From NCBI RefSeq assembly GCF_037153975.1, contig NZ_JBBAYJ010000001.1, forward strand, positions 1-64,000: 64,000 nucleotides of DNA. Direction: 5' to 3'. Below are positions 7,748 to 16,713 of this stretch, piece by piece. Both the position numbers and the translations under genes were made by a program. This stretch comes from Aquipuribacter sp. SD81. Lineage in GTDB: Bacteria > Actinomycetota > Actinomycetes > Actinomycetales > JBBAYJ01. The notes beneath the pieces are model-generated. The model saw only the letters and a list, made by a program, of their open reading frames with translations. It was not told where the DNA came from and made no database searches. The first letter of the stretch is position 1, and every line of letters begins with the position of its first letter.

Positions 7748-8811
7748 CCCCGACCCACACCACCGCCGGCGCCGCTCCCGGCACGGCCCGCGAACCTGCC
7801 GGCGAGCGCGCCGACGTCGTCGTCGTGGGAGGGGGTGCCGCAGGCCTCGGCTGCGCCCTCGTGCTGGCCCGCGCGCGGCGTGACGTGCTCGTCCTCGACG
7901 CGGGTGGTCCGCGCAACGCCGCGGCGGAGCACGCACACGGCTACCTCACCCGGGAGGGCATCGCGCCGGCGGAGCTGCTGCGGCTCGGTCGCGAGGAGGT
8001 GACCGCCTACGGCGGGCGGGTGGAGCGTGCGTCGGTCGACGCCGTCGTCCGCCTGGCGCCCGACACCGCCGCCGTCGAGCCCGTCGAGCCCGTCGAGCCC
8101 GTCGAGCCCGTCGAGGACGCACGCGACCGCTTCGAGGTGCGGACGGTCGACGGGCGCCGCGTGCGGTGCCGGGCGCTCGTGGTGTGCACGGGCCTGTCGG
8201 ACGAGCTGCCCGACGTGGCCGGCCTGGGGGAGCGCTGGGGGCGCGACGTGCTCCACTGCCCGTACTGCCACGGCCGGGAGGTCGCCGACCTGCGGGTCGG
8301 CGTGCTGGCCACCAGCCCCGGGTCCTTCCACCAGGCGCGGCTCGTGCGGCAGTGGTGCGACGACGTCGTCGTGCTCGCGCACGGCCTCGCGGTGGACGCC
8401 GACGAGCAGCGCCGCCTCGCCGTCCTCGACGTGCCGGTGGAGCCGCGGCGCGTCGTGGCCCTGGAGGTCGAGGACGACGCGCTGCGCCGGGCACGGCTCG
8501 AGGACGGTGACGTCGTCGACCTGCAGGCCCTCTTCGTCGGGCCGCAGTTCCGCGGCACCGACACGCTGCTGCTGGGGCTCGGCGCGGCGACCGAGCGCCG
8601 GGGAGAGGGCTCGTGGGTCGTCGTCGACGCGCACGGGCGCACGTCGGTCCCCGGGCTCTACGCCGCGGGGAACGTCGCCGACCCGGCCGCGCAGGTCGTC
8701 GACGCCGTGTCGGCGGGCTCGCGGGCGGGCGTGGGCTGCAACGGCGACCTCGTCGACGCCGACGTCGAGGCCGGGCTGGAGCGGGCCGGGCGCGACGCCG
8801 GGGCCCCCTGA
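7744..8811 (+). CDS. Thioredoxin-reductase-like NAD(P)/FAD oxidoreductase
   Basis: The 355-residue product has an FAD-binding GGGAAG motif (residues 29-34), a CPYC redox motif (C172, C175) inside HCPYCHGRE, and a C-terminal FAD segment (GLYAAGNVADPAAQVVDAVSAG). This is the atypical group often annotated as thioredoxin reductase in actinobacteria; the physiological partner is unknown and no thioredoxin gene is adjacent. A run of PVE/VEP residues at 111-124 comes from a nine-base tandem repeat and probably forms a surface loop. The GTG start overlaps the preceding stop codon by four bases. Confidence 0.8.
   Translation: MTPTHTTAGAAPGTAREPAGERADVVVVGGGAAGLGCALVLARARRDVLVLDAGGPRNAAAEHAHGYLTREGIAPAELLRLGREEVTAYGGRVERASVDAVVRLAPDTAAVEPVEPVEPVEPVEDARDRFEVRTVDGRRVRCRALVVCTGLSDELPDVAGLGERWGRDVLHCPYCHGREVADLRVGVLATSPGSFHQARLVRQWCDDVVVLAHGLAVDADEQRRLAVLDVPVEPRRVVALEVEDDALRRARLEDGDVVDLQALFVGPQFRGTDTLLLGLGAATERRGEGSWVVVDAHGRTSVPGLYAAGNVADPAAQVVDAVSAGSRAGVGCNGDLVDADVEAGLERAGRDAGAP
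8074..8115 (+). repeat. Nine-base tandem repeat inside the flavoprotein gene
   Basis: GTCGAGCCC is repeated four times in succession (8074-8109), with a fifth partial copy to 8115. It is in frame and encodes repeated Val-Glu-Pro. Copy number could change by slippage without breaking the frame. Confidence 0.9.
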
Positions 8812-8852
8812 CAGCCCTGGCCCGGCGCGCTCGCGGCTGGCAGGGTCGGGAC

Positions 8853-10601
8853 ATGGCCGACGACGCGCAGCGAGACGCTCCCTGGTGGACGCGCAGCACC
8901 GTGTACCAGGTCTACCCGCGCTCGTTCATGGACTCCGACGGCGACGGCATCGGGGACCTCGGCGGGGTGCTCCAGCGCGTCGACCACCTCGCCGACCTCG
9001 GCGTGGACGTGCTGTGGCTGTCGCCGGTCTACCGCTCCCCGCAGGACGACAACGGCTACGACATCAGCGACTACCACGACGTCGACCCGGTGTTCGGCAC
9101 GCTCGAGCAGCTCGACGAGCTGATCGAGCAGCTGCACGCCCGCGGCATCCGGCTGCTCATGGACCTCGTCGTCAACCACACCTCCGACGAGCACCCGTGG
9201 TTCACGGAGTCCCGGTCCTCGCCGAGCAGCCCGAAGCGGGACTGGTACTGGTGGCGCCCGCCGCGCGAGGGCATGGCGGCCGGGGCGCCGGGCGCGGAGC
9301 CGACCAACTGGGAGAGCTTCTTCTCCGGGCCCGCGTGGGAGCTCGACGAGGCGAGCGGCGAGTACTACCTCCACCTGTTCAGCCGCAAGCAGCCCGACCT
9401 CAACTGGGAGAACCCGGAGGTCCGGCACGCCGTCTACGCGATGATGCGGTGGTGGCTCGACCGGGGGGTCGACGGGTTCCGCATGGACGTCATCAACCTC
9501 ATCTCCAAGCGTGTGGGCCCCGACGGCCGGCTCCACGACGGACCCGTCGCCGACGGCTCGCGCTACGGCGACCGCAGCGGTGAGACGGTCTGCGGGCCCC
9601 GCATCCACGAGTTCCTCGCCGAGATGCACCGCGAGGTGTTCGAGGGTCGCCGCGCCTTCGACGGCGGGCCGCTGCTGACGGTGGGGGAGATGCCGGGGGT
9701 GACGGTCGAGGAGGCGCGGCTGTTCACCGACCCGGCCCGTCGCGAGGTCGACATGGTCTTCCAGTTCGAGCACGTCGGGCTCGACCACGGCCCGGCGGGC
9801 AAGTTCGACCCCCGCCCCGTCGACCTGCGCGACCTCAAGGCGACCTTCGGGCGGTGGCAGGCGGGGCTCGCCGACGTCGGCTGGAACAGCCTGTACTGGG
9901 ACAACCACGACCAGCCGCGGGCGGTCTCCCGCTTCGGCGACGACTCCGAGGAGCACCGCCGCGACTCCGCGACGTGCCTCGCCACGCTCCTGCACCTGCA
10001 CCGGGGGACGCCGTACGTGTACCAGGGCGAGGAGATCGGCATGGCCAACGTGCCGTTCCAGCGCCTGCTCGACCTGCGCGACCTGGAGTCGCTGCGCTGG
10101 GCGAACGAGCAGGAGGCCGCCGGCCGCGACGTCGCCGACCTGCTGCCCGGGCTGCGTGCGCACAGCCGCGACAACGCCCGCACCCCCGTGCAGTGGGACG
10201 CCACCCCGCAGGCCGGGTTCACCGCGGGGGAGCCGTGGATCGAGGTCAACCCCGACCACGTGCGGTGGAACGTCGAGGCCCAGCGCGACGACGAGGGCTC
10301 GGTGCTCGCGCACCACCGGCGGCTCATCGGGCTGCGCAAGGACCTCGACGTGGTGGCGCTCGGCGACTTCGAGATGCTCCTGCCCGAGCACGAGCAGGTG
10401 TACGCCTTCCGCCGCACGCTGCCCGGCGCCGACCCGGCCGCGGTGCTCGTCGTGTGCAACGTCGGCGGGAGCGCCGTCGACCTCGGGGAGCTGCTGCCGG
10501 AGGCCGTCGGCCTGCCGCTCGTGCTCGGGAGCCTCGGTGAGCCGCAGCAGGCCGCGGTGCTGCGCCCGTGGGAGGCGCGGGTGCTGCGCACGGACGCGTG
10601 A
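8853..10601 (+). CDS. GH13 alpha-glucosidase / oligo-1,6-glucosidase
   Basis: The 582-residue protein is a full-length, cytoplasmic GH13 alpha-glucosidase with no signal peptide. The four conserved regions are present: DLVVNHTSDEHPWF (104-117), GFRMD with the nucleophile D212, TVGEM with the acid/base E279, and NHDQ with D353. The QPDLNW segment (180-185) is typical of the oligo-1,6-glucosidase and alpha-glucosidase subgroup, which trims glucose from short alpha-linked oligosaccharides. Bond specificity cannot be fixed by eye. The ATG has only a weak AGGG upstream. Its stop overlaps the start of the next gene by four bases. No sugar transporter is adjacent. Confidence 0.9.
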   Translation: MADDAQRDAPWWTRSTVYQVYPRSFMDSDGDGIGDLGGVLQRVDHLADLGVDVLWLSPVYRSPQDDNGYDISDYHDVDPVFGTLEQLDELIEQLHARGIRLLMDLVVNHTSDEHPWFTESRSSPSSPKRDWYWWRPPREGMAAGAPGAEPTNWESFFSGPAWELDEASGEYYLHLFSRKQPDLNWENPEVRHAVYAMMRWWLDRGVDGFRMDVINLISKRVGPDGRLHDGPVADGSRYGDRSGETVCGPRIHEFLAEMHREVFEGRRAFDGGPLLTVGEMPGVTVEEARLFTDPARREVDMVFQFEHVGLDHGPAGKFDPRPVDLRDLKATFGRWQAGLADVGWNSLYWDNHDQPRAVSRFGDDSEEHRRDSATCLATLLHLHRGTPYVYQGEEIGMANVPFQRLLDLRDLESLRWANEQEAAGRDVADLLPGLRAHSRDNARTPVQWDATPQAGFTAGEPWIEVNPDHVRWNVEAQRDDEGSVLAHHRRLIGLRKDLDVVALGDFEMLLPEHEQVYAFRRTLPGADPAAVLVVCNVGGSAVDLGELLPEAVGLPLVLGSLGEPQQAAVLRPWEARVLRTDA

Positions 10602-11362
10602 GCGGCGACCCGGCGCCCGTCGCGGTCCGCCTGCCGGTGCTCGAGTGGGGGCTCGGCGGTCGGCGCCGGGCCCTGCTCGTCCACGGCGTGAGCGCGAGCG
10701 GCGCCGGCTGGTGGCGGGTGGCCTCGGCGCTCGCCGAGCAGGGCGTCGCCGTCACGGCGCCGGACCTCCGCGGCCACGGCGGTGCCCCCGCCGGCACGCG
10801 CTACCGCCTCGCCGACCTCGCCGCGGACCTCGTCCCGCTCGGGTCCCGCTGGGACGTGGTCGTCGGGCACTCCTTCGGCGGCCCCGTCGTGCTCGAGCTC
10901 GCGCGGTCCGGCGCGGTCCACGTCGCTGCGCTCGTGCTCGTCGACCCGTTCCTCGGCGCCGACGACATGGCGGCCCTGGTCGTCGACCAGGTCGCCGAGG
11001 TGCGCGCGTCGCGCGACGCGGCGCGGGTCGCGGCGGACAACCTGCGCTGGCACCCGGACGACGCCCACCACAAGGCCGCCGCCGCGCGGGCCGTCAGCCC
11101 GGGCACGGTCGAGCGGTGGTTCACCGACAACGCGCCGTGGGACGGCCGGGTGGCCGCCCTCGCCCAGGTCGCGGTGCCCACGCACGTCGTAGGGGCCGAC
11201 CCCGCGGTCGGTGCGCTCTTCACGCCCGCCCAGGAGGCCGTCGTGACGGCGAACCCGCTCGTCACCGTCGAGCGCGCGGCCGGGGCGGGGCACTCGGTGC
11301 ACCGCGACGACCCGGCGCCGGTCGTGGCCGCGGTGCTGCGGGCGCTCGGCGAAGAGGCGTAG
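10598..11362 (+). CDS. Alpha/beta hydrolase
   Basis: The 254-residue protein has the alpha/beta hydrolase order: the oxyanion loop LLVHGVSASGAGWW (27-39), DLRGHG (56-61), the nucleophile elbow GHSFGG (90-95, Ser92), VDPFLG after the next strand, and a C-terminal AGHSVHRDDP with the catalytic His. The substrate is unknown. It overlaps the GH13 gene by four bases (GTGA), so it is translated from the same message. A carboxylesterase or lactonase role is possible, but nothing in the sequence decides it. Confidence 0.8.
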   Translation: MSGDPAPVAVRLPVLEWGLGGRRRALLVHGVSASGAGWWRVASALAEQGVAVTAPDLRGHGGAPAGTRYRLADLAADLVPLGSRWDVVVGHSFGGPVVLELARSGAVHVAALVLVDPFLGADDMAALVVDQVAEVRASRDAARVAADNLRWHPDDAHHKAAAARAVSPGTVERWFTDNAPWDGRVAALAQVAVPTHVVGADPAVGALFTPAQEAVVTANPLVTVERAAGAGHSVHRDDPAPVVAAVLRALGEEA

Positions 11363-11448
11363 GACGAAACAGCGGCTGGCCGCGGCACGAGCCTGAGTCG
11401 GTCACTCAACTGCCGGTGCGGTCGTGGTGACCCGGGCCCCGGTCCCCA

Positions 11449-11907
11449 CTAGTCGGGCCAGAGCTCTCCCTTCGGAAAACCGGGGCCGTTGACGACCTCG
11501 CCACCGCGGGCGCGCTCGACGCACAGGGCCGCATTCTCGAGAAGCCGTCGTACGAAGACCGGCGGGAGGTTGGACAGTTCGACGGGCCCTCTGTCCGATT
11601 CCAGGGAGACACTCGTGGCGACATCGACACTGGCCGTGCCGCCGTGGACTCCCAGGAGGGTTACGAGCCGCTCCTTCATCCTGCGGTTCGTCGTCTGCGA
11701 CGGGCCGGGGCGGTCGTAGTGGCGAAAGCGCCTGGCGTACCTGTCGGTCTCGCCGATGTACGTACGCGTGCGCTCCCCCAGATGCAGATTGATGCGGTAG
11801 ACACCAGCGCCTGCAGGCATCGCCGGCCAGTCGAGCGTCTGACCGTCCTCGGCGATGTGGATTGCCCCCACTGCTGTCCAGTCCCAACGAACCACGAGCT
11901 GCGACAA
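11449..11907 (-). CDS. GIY-YIG domain protein
   Basis: The 152-residue protein contains a single GIY-YIG nuclease-like domain: GVY (35-37), TYIGETDRYARRF with YIG (50-52) and two Arg (59-60), NRRM (74-77), and the late acidic LLEN (122-125). These positions match the Tyr, Arg, Glu and Asn of the family active site, so nuclease activity is possible. An N-terminal strand-rich segment (residues 1-30) precedes the domain. The TTG start has GGAGGG just upstream. Third positions are less G/C-biased than in flanking genes. It lies downstream of the PD-(D/E)XK-like gene on the same strand, 94 bases away. The role is unknown; defence or DNA repair are guesses. Confidence 0.65.
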   Translation of the reverse strand: MSQLVVRWDWTAVGAIHIAEDGQTLDWPAMPAGAGVYRINLHLGERTRTYIGETDRYARRFRHYDRPGPSQTTNRRMKERLVTLLGVHGGTASVDVATSVSLESDRGPVELSNLPPVFVRRLLENAALCVERARGGEVVNGPGFPKGELWPD

Positions 11908-12001
11908 CGTCCCTCCCTGTGGTGCTGGCTAGGCACCTCGTGTGTCGTCAGGACTGTCTTGCGGTCGCTGACGTCGATCGGCGGTGCATTGCTCGGCCCC
12001 T

Positions 12002-13369
12002 TCAGAGGCCACCCGACTGACGTGTCACCGCCAGGTCGGGTTCGTCCTGGGACGAGAGGCTCGTGGAGCTGAGCGCCGCGCCGACGGTCGGATCTGCGGT
12101 CACAGGCTCGGCTCGAAGCCTCGGCGGGGCCGCGGACCAGGCCTTGAGGTTCTGGATCACGTCGGCGTAGAAGGCGTCGACGGCATCGAGAACCGAGTCG
12201 ATGAAGGCCCCACGGCCACGGCCCCTCTTGCTTCCCATGGCGCGCGTGACAGCGACCCGGAAGGACCGGAGTTCCTTCGTGGGGTCGGCGACGAGAACGC
12301 CGGGATCGTCTCTGACCACGCGCAGCAGGTCGGCAGCCCCGGCCCCGCGGGCGTGCGCCGCACTCGCCTCGATGCGGATGCCTTCTGGAGCGCTTTTGAG
12401 CTGTCGGATGAGCCAGTTGACCCGAGTTGTGGGGCGCCCCTCCTTCGGCGCGTCGAGGTCGACATGGCATGTGACGGTCTTGGCGCGCAGGTCGGCTGTG
12501 ACGACCAATGGTCCGACTGTGTCGGGAATGCGGATGGCGCCGCTGAGAAGGCCGGTGTCGACCAGCTGGGCGACGAGGGCGTCGGTGCGCAGGGCGGGCT
12601 CCGCCAGCTCCTTCCGACTCAGCACAGGGGTGACTTCGGTGCCGAGCTGTCGGCCGAGCTGGAGGCTCGCAAAGCGAAGAAGGGCGTCGAACCTCGCGGC
12701 TACCTCCTGCACCCCCTTGTCGGTCTTTCGTAGCGTGCTGGCGGTGACGGCGTCACGCGTGGCGACCCAGCTGTCGCTCATGTCCTCGAACTCCATCGCC
12801 CCCGAGCGCGGGTGCTCGAGGTAGCGGATCAGTTCGCCGAGGATCCACGCCTGGTCTGGGTCGGCGACGCCGCGGAACTCCTTCTGCAGGACGGCCTCGG
12901 CCAGCACGTGGGTCCAGGACAGGTGATGCAGGTCAACCTTGCGCAGCTTGCGCTTGTCGACCCGCGTCGGGTGCTGCCCGGCGATCGGGGGAATCTCGTT
13001 GGAGATGGTGAGCACAGCATCGAAGCCGCGTTCCCTTGCGATGTCGAGGTAGTTCTCGATCTGCTCCACGGCAAGCGTGTTGCCCGCGGTCTTCACCTCG
13101 ACCAGCGCCGTCCACGACTTCGAGCCACGGCTCACACGGATGAGGCCGTCCGGGTAGAGCCGCTTGTCCCCGAGGTCGAACGGCACCTCGATGTAGGTCT
13201 CGACATGCCCGGCGGGGGCGCCGTATGGCTTGGTGAGGGCACGACCGAATTCCCGTACCGCCGTCATAACCGCTAGGAGTGCCGAGGTGGCGCGGCGCTC
13301 CTGCTCCTCGGCCCCGTTGATGCCCGACGTCGGAATCAGTCGCGCCTCGTGCCAGCTCTCGTCCGCCAT
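12002..13369 (-). CDS. PD-(D/E)XK nuclease-like protein of unknown function
   Basis: The 455-residue protein has an N-terminal domain with YIEVPFDLGDKRLYPDGLI followed by TALVEVKTAGNTLAVEQIENYLDIARERGFDAVLTISNEI. The Asp of PDG (residues 73-74) and the Glu and Lys of EVK (91-93) form a textbook PD-(D/E)XK core, and VEQIENY supplies a downstream Gln. The C-terminal 250 residues are unassigned. The ATG at 13367-13369 follows a long purine-rich AGGGAGGGGGAGG stretch. Codon usage is less biased than in neighbours, and with the adjacent GIY-YIG gene this suggests an acquired pair. Whether it cuts DNA, and in defence or another role, is not shown. Confidence 0.6.
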   Translation of the reverse strand: MADESWHEARLIPTSGINGAEEQERRATSALLAVMTAVREFGRALTKPYGAPAGHVETYIEVPFDLGDKRLYPDGLIRVSRGSKSWTALVEVKTAGNTLAVEQIENYLDIARERGFDAVLTISNEIPPIAGQHPTRVDKRKLRKVDLHHLSWTHVLAEAVLQKEFRGVADPDQAWILGELIRYLEHPRSGAMEFEDMSDSWVATRDAVTASTLRKTDKGVQEVAARFDALLRFASLQLGRQLGTEVTPVLSRKELAEPALRTDALVAQLVDTGLLSGAIRIPDTVGPLVVTADLRAKTVTCHVDLDAPKEGRPTTRVNWLIRQLKSAPEGIRIEASAAHARGAGAADLLRVVRDDPGVLVADPTKELRSFRVAVTRAMGSKRGRGRGAFIDSVLDAVDAFYADVIQNLKAWSAAPPRLRAEPVTADPTVGAALSSTSLSSQDEPDLAVTRQSGGL

Positions 13370-13708
13370 GTCCTCCCCCTCCCTCACCGACGATCACGGC
13401 ACGTTATCGACCGACTCGTCCGCTCGCTGGCTTTCGCGATGAGGACACGAAACCCGACTTGGTGAGAGGCGGAGGCTGGGCCGTCGAGGGGGAGGGAGGC
13501 CGCAGGTGTCAGAAGGACTCGCTGCGGTGAGCTCCGCCGTCGCGAACTGCCGGCCGATGCCGACCCCCGGCCCCCGCTGCGAGAGCGCGCCCCGCCTCCC
13601 ACGGGCACCGGCTGACGGGGCACCTTGCGTCTCCGAGGTGTGCCCCCTGTATGCCCCCACGCCGGTCACGGGCACCTGCGGATGCGGAGGGCTCCGAACC
13701 TGCGGACC
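13370..13708. other. Gene-free interval upstream of the island
   Basis: This stretch lies between the start of the PD-(D/E)XK-like gene and the 3' end of yajQ. Short open frames exist on both strands, but none has a ribosome binding site plus consistent third-position bias. It must hold the promoter of the PD-(D/E)XK-like gene, though I see no convincing -35/-10 pair and no repeat or attachment site. Confidence 0.4.
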
Positions 13709-14203
13709 TCAGCGGTAGTTGACGAACTGAAGCGCGACGTCGAGGTCGGCGTTCTTGAGCAGCTGGATGACCTGCTGCAGGTCGTCGCGGCTCTTGCTCG
13801 ACACGCGCATCTCGTCGCCGGTGATCTGCGCCTTGACGCCCTTGGGCCCCTCGTCGCGGATGAGCTTGCCGATCTTCTTCGCGTTCTCCTGGCTCAGGCC
13901 CTCCTTGAGGGCCGAGTCGAGGACGTAGACCTTGCCCGAGGCCTTCGGCTCGCCGGAGTCCAGCGCCTTGAGCGACACCCCGCGCTTGATGAGCTTGGTC
14001 TGCAGCACGTCGAGCACGGCCTGGGCGCGCTCCTCGCTGTTGGCCTCGATGCGGATCGCCTCCTCGCCGCGCCAGGCGATCGAGGCGTCCGTGCCCTTGA
14101 AGTCGTAGCGCTGCGCGACCTCCTTGGCCGCCTGGTTGAGGGCGTTGTCGACCTCCTGGCGGTCGAGCTTGCTGACGACGTCGAACGAGGAGTCCGCTGC
14201 CAC
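13709..14203 (-). CDS. yajQ: YajQ-family nucleotide-binding protein
   Basis: The 164-residue product matches the YajQ (UPF0234) family in full: [38 protein letters not shown] at the N-terminus and the ending [15 protein letters not shown]. The family has two ferredoxin-like halves; members in some proteobacteria bind c-di-GMP, while the role in actinobacteria is unclear. The GTG at 14201-14203 is chosen over one three codons upstream because AGGAAG lies nine bases before it and the length then fits the family. The gene is transcribed away from tRNA-Tyr. Confidence 0.92.
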   Translation of the reverse strand: MAADSSFDVVSKLDRQEVDNALNQAAKEVAQRYDFKGTDASIAWRGEEAIRIEANSEERAQAVLDVLQTKLIKRGVSLKALDSGEPKASGKVYVLDSALKEGLSQENAKKIGKLIRDEGPKGVKAQITGDEMRVSSKSRDDLQQVIQLLKNADLDVALQFVNYR

Positions 14204-14291
14204 GGGGAGCACCTTCCTGGTGGGGGGCGGGTGTACGTCTCGGCGGGCCGGGCGCGACGCCCGGGCGTCACGAGGGCGCCCGCCGCCTTGC

Positions 14292-14297
14292 TATCCT
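14292..14297 (+). promoter_or_regulatory. Probable -10 box of tRNA-Tyr
   Basis: TATCCT lies 44 bases before the 5' end of tRNA-Tyr and fits the actinobacterial TAnnnT -10 box. The implied 5' leader would be removed by RNase P. Confidence 0.45.
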
Positions 14298-14341
14298 CGC
14301 ACCGCTGCCGCGGCGTCCGCGCCGGGGCGGCACGCGCACCC

Positions 14342-14423
14342 GGCAGGTTGCCCGAGCGGCCAAAGGGAGCTGACTGTAAATCAGCCGGCACTGCCTTCGC
14401 AGGTTCGAATCCTGCACCTGCCA
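14342..14423 (+). tRNA. tRNA-Tyr (anticodon GTA)
   Basis: The acceptor arms GGCAGGT (14342-14348) and ACCTGCC (14416-14422) pair perfectly and the discriminator base is A. The anticodon loop is CTGTAAA with anticodon GTA. A long variable arm makes this a class II tRNA of 82 bases, as expected for bacterial tRNA-Tyr. The T-loop GGTTCGAATCC is intact. CCA is not encoded. Confidence 0.95.
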
Positions 14424-14483
14424 CACGCCGCCGAGAGGCCGGGCCCGGTCGGGCCCGGCCTCTCGTCGTCGTCGGCGCCTGCC

Positions 14484-16340
14484 TCAGCCGCCCGCGGGGA
14501 CCGACGGACCGGCCGGGGCGTACCAGACGCCGTAGCGCGCGGTCGGGTCCACCTCGACCAGCCGGGTCTGCGCGCCGATCATGAGCGGGCGCGGCCACAG
14601 CGTGCCGACCACGAGCTCGCCCTCGGCGATCCGCGTCGCCTCCTCGGCGGGGTCGGTGAGGCGGTAGTCCCGGTCGCCGAGCCAGTACTGGAAGGCCGTG
14701 CCGGTCAGCAGCAGCGGTCGGTCCACGACGAGCACCACGCGGGCGTCCGGGTACTCCTCGACCGTCTCCCGCAGCGTGAAGAGCTCGCGCAGGTACTCGT
14801 CGCGCGGGTCGATCGTCCGGTGCTCGGCGGTGAAGGTGCCCGCGAGGGCCAGGCCGGCCGCGACCGTGAGCACCACGCCCGCGGCGGCGGCCCGGGCGAG
14901 ACCGCGGGCCAGCAGCCAGCGCAGCCCGAGCAGCACCGCGAGCGCGGCGAGCGTCGCCTGCACGAACGGCACGGCGAGCTCCTGGCCCGACGTCCACTCC
15001 CACATCTCGATGCCGGGGACGTTGAGCTGCACGAGGCCGGCGACGATGCCGCCCACGGCGAACAGGACGACCGCGACACCGACGCCGAGCAGCGCGACCA
15101 CCTGCACCGAGCGGCGCCACAGCGGCCGGTCGAGCAGGCCCGTCACCACGACCGTCAGCCCGACGGTCGCGAGCAGCGCCCACACCGGGTCGGTGTAGCG
15201 GCCGTAGACCACCTGGTCGAGGCGCCCGGCCCCGACCGTCAGGCGGGTGGACAGGTAGACGGCGCCGACGACCAGCTGGCCGAGCGACAGCACGAGCAGG
15301 ACCGTCCACGGGCCGGGGGTCCGGCGGCGGAGCTCGGTACGCGCGTGGCGCGCGGCCCACAGGCCGCCGACGACCGTGAGCCCCACCCAGGCGACCGCGC
15401 CGTACCACGCGTGGCCCACGACGAGGGAGGCCATGAAGCCGGCGTGCAGCTGACCCACCTGGTCCCCGGCGGCGGAGAAGCGGTCGACGTCGCCGTACAG
15501 CCGCGCCTCCACGAGACGGTTGACGACGACGGAGGCGACGACGCCCGCCGCCCCGAGCGCCGTGACGGTCCAGCCGTGGCGCGCCCGGGAACGCCACGCC
15601 CACCACGCGAGCACGACGACGAGCAGCGCGGCGGTCGGTACGAAGCGGGAGTGCACGAGCCCGAGGTAGCCCGCGAGCAGGGCGAGGGCGACGGCGGTGC
15701 CGGTGCGCCGGTCGCTCGGCACGGCGGCGCCGTCCCACAGCCGCAGCACGAGCAGGAACGCCGCCGCCACGAGCACGCCGACGAGCGCCTCGGGCAGCGC
15801 GTAGCCGGTGTACAGCGCCCGCCCGGGCGCGACCGCGACGACGGCGCCCACGACCAGGGCCGTCCGCGGGCCGGCCCCGAGGCGGCGGGAGACCGCCGCC
15901 CACACGCCCACCGCGACCGTCGCGAGCACGACGTTGAGGGCGATCGTGAGGGAGAGGAAGCGCACGGGGTCGCCGGCGGCCACGGTCCACAGCGGGGAGG
16001 CGAGCAGCCCCCAGCCCGCGGAGTAGCCGCCCGCGTGCGGCGGCATGATCAGGTCGGCGCCCCCGCCGCCGCCGAGCAGCCGGCCGGCCATGAGGTAGCC
16101 GATCTCGTCCTTGGTCTGCACGGGCGCGGTCGCGTCGAGGCTGAGCGCGGTCTGCACCGCGGCGACGGCGGCGAGCACGCCGGCCCACAGCGGGAGCGGC
16201 GCCCCCGGTCCCGGCGCCGCGCGCCCGGCCGCGGCCCGCTCGGAGCGGGTGGGTCGTCGCGCGGCCGGCGGGACGCGGCCGCCGGCCCCGCGTCCGGGGA
16301 GGGCGTCGCCTGCGGCGCGCGCGTCGGTCGTGGTGTCCAT
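14484..16340 (-). CDS. Multi-pass membrane protein, GT-C glycosyltransferase-like
   Basis: The 618-residue protein starts with about 50 disordered Pro/Arg/Ala-rich residues, followed by a membrane domain with roughly ten to twelve hydrophobic helices and a soluble C-terminal domain of about 110 residues. After the first helix comes QTKDEIGYLMAGRLL; the Asp-Glu pair (78-79) stands where GT-C enzymes, which use polyprenyl-phosphate sugars, keep their catalytic acid. The overall layout also fits GT-C, but I see no more specific signature. The ATG at 16338-16340 is the first in good context, with GGGAG about 11 bases upstream. Substrate and product are unknown; a cell-envelope polysaccharide role is a guess. 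Confidence 0.6.
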   Translation of the reverse strand: MDTTTDARAAGDALPGRGAGGRVPPAARRPTRSERAAAGRAAPGPGAPLPLWAGVLAAVAAVQTALSLDATAPVQTKDEIGYLMAGRLLGGGGGADLIMPPHAGGYSAGWGLLASPLWTVAAGDPVRFLSLTIALNVVLATVAVGVWAAVSRRLGAGPRTALVVGAVVAVAPGRALYTGYALPEALVGVLVAAAFLLVLRLWDGAAVPSDRRTGTAVALALLAGYLGLVHSRFVPTAALLVVVLAWWAWRSRARHGWTVTALGAAGVVASVVVNRLVEARLYGDVDRFSAAGDQVGQLHAGFMASLVVGHAWYGAVAWVGLTVVGGLWAARHARTELRRRTPGPWTVLLVLSLGQLVVGAVYLSTRLTVGAGRLDQVVYGRYTDPVWALLATVGLTVVVTGLLDRPLWRRSVQVVALLGVGVAVVLFAVGGIVAGLVQLNVPGIEMWEWTSGQELAVPFVQATLAALAVLLGLRWLLARGLARAAAAGVVLTVAAGLALAGTFTAEHRTIDPRDEYLRELFTLRETVEEYPDARVVLVVDRPLLLTGTAFQYWLGDRDYRLTDPAEEATRIAEGELVVGTLWPRPLMIGAQTRLVEVDPTARYGVWYAPAGPSVPAGG

Positions 16341-16469
16341 CGGGTCCGAGTCTCCCGTACGGAGGGCACGCGGACGTGCCGCGGCGGTTGCGGGTCGGTT
16401 GCCGGGTGGTTGCGGGACGGTCACGGTCCGGGGCCGGGCGGGCGTGCACGCGCACGCTCCCGGGTCCTG

Positions 16470-16475
16470 TACCCT
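16470..16475 (+). promoter_or_regulatory. Probable -10 box of tRNA-Thr
   Basis: TACCCT lies ten bases before the mature 5' end of tRNA-Thr. The two tRNAs and rpmG that follow may share this promoter. Confidence 0.5.
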
Positions 16476-16485
16476 CGTCGCTGTT

Positions 16486-16558
16486 GCCCCGATAGCTCAG
16501 TCGGCAGAGCGTCTCCATGGTAAGGAGAAGGTCTAGGGTTCGATTCCCTATCGGGGCT
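16486..16558 (+). tRNA. tRNA-Thr (anticodon GGT)
   Basis: The acceptor arms GCCCCGA and TCGGGGC pair perfectly, with discriminator T. The anticodon stem TCTCC/GGAGA encloses ATGGTAA with anticodon GGT. The D-arm TAGCTCAGTCGGCAGAGC and the T-arm GGGTTCGATTCCC are canonical. CCA is not encoded. Confidence 0.95.
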
Positions 16559-16589
16559 CTGTGGGCGCCTGTCGCCAGGCGCCCCACGA

Positions 16590-16662
16590 GGCGGTGTAGC
16601 TCAGTTGGTAGAGCAAGCGGCTCATAATCGCTGTGTCGTCGGTTCAAGTCCGGCCACCGCTA
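16590..16662 (+). tRNA. tRNA-Met (anticodon CAT), elongator type
   Basis: The acceptor arms GGCGGTG and CACCGCT pair with one G-T closing pair, and the discriminator is A. The anticodon loop is CTCATAA with anticodon CAT. The anticodon stem lacks the three G-C pairs of initiator tRNA and the first acceptor pair is not mismatched C-A, so this is an elongator Met tRNA. A tRNA-Ile with modified CAT is less likely but not excluded. Confidence 0.9.
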
Positions 16663-16713
16663 CCGGTACACCTGCTCAGAACGACACCACCTGCCCACCG
16701 GAAGGTTCCCGCC

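Noticed and set aside
13370-14423. tRNA-Tyr as the attachment site of the GIY-YIG / PD-(D/E)XK island
   Set aside because: No integrase gene and no direct repeat of the tRNA 3' end is visible, and yajQ lies between.
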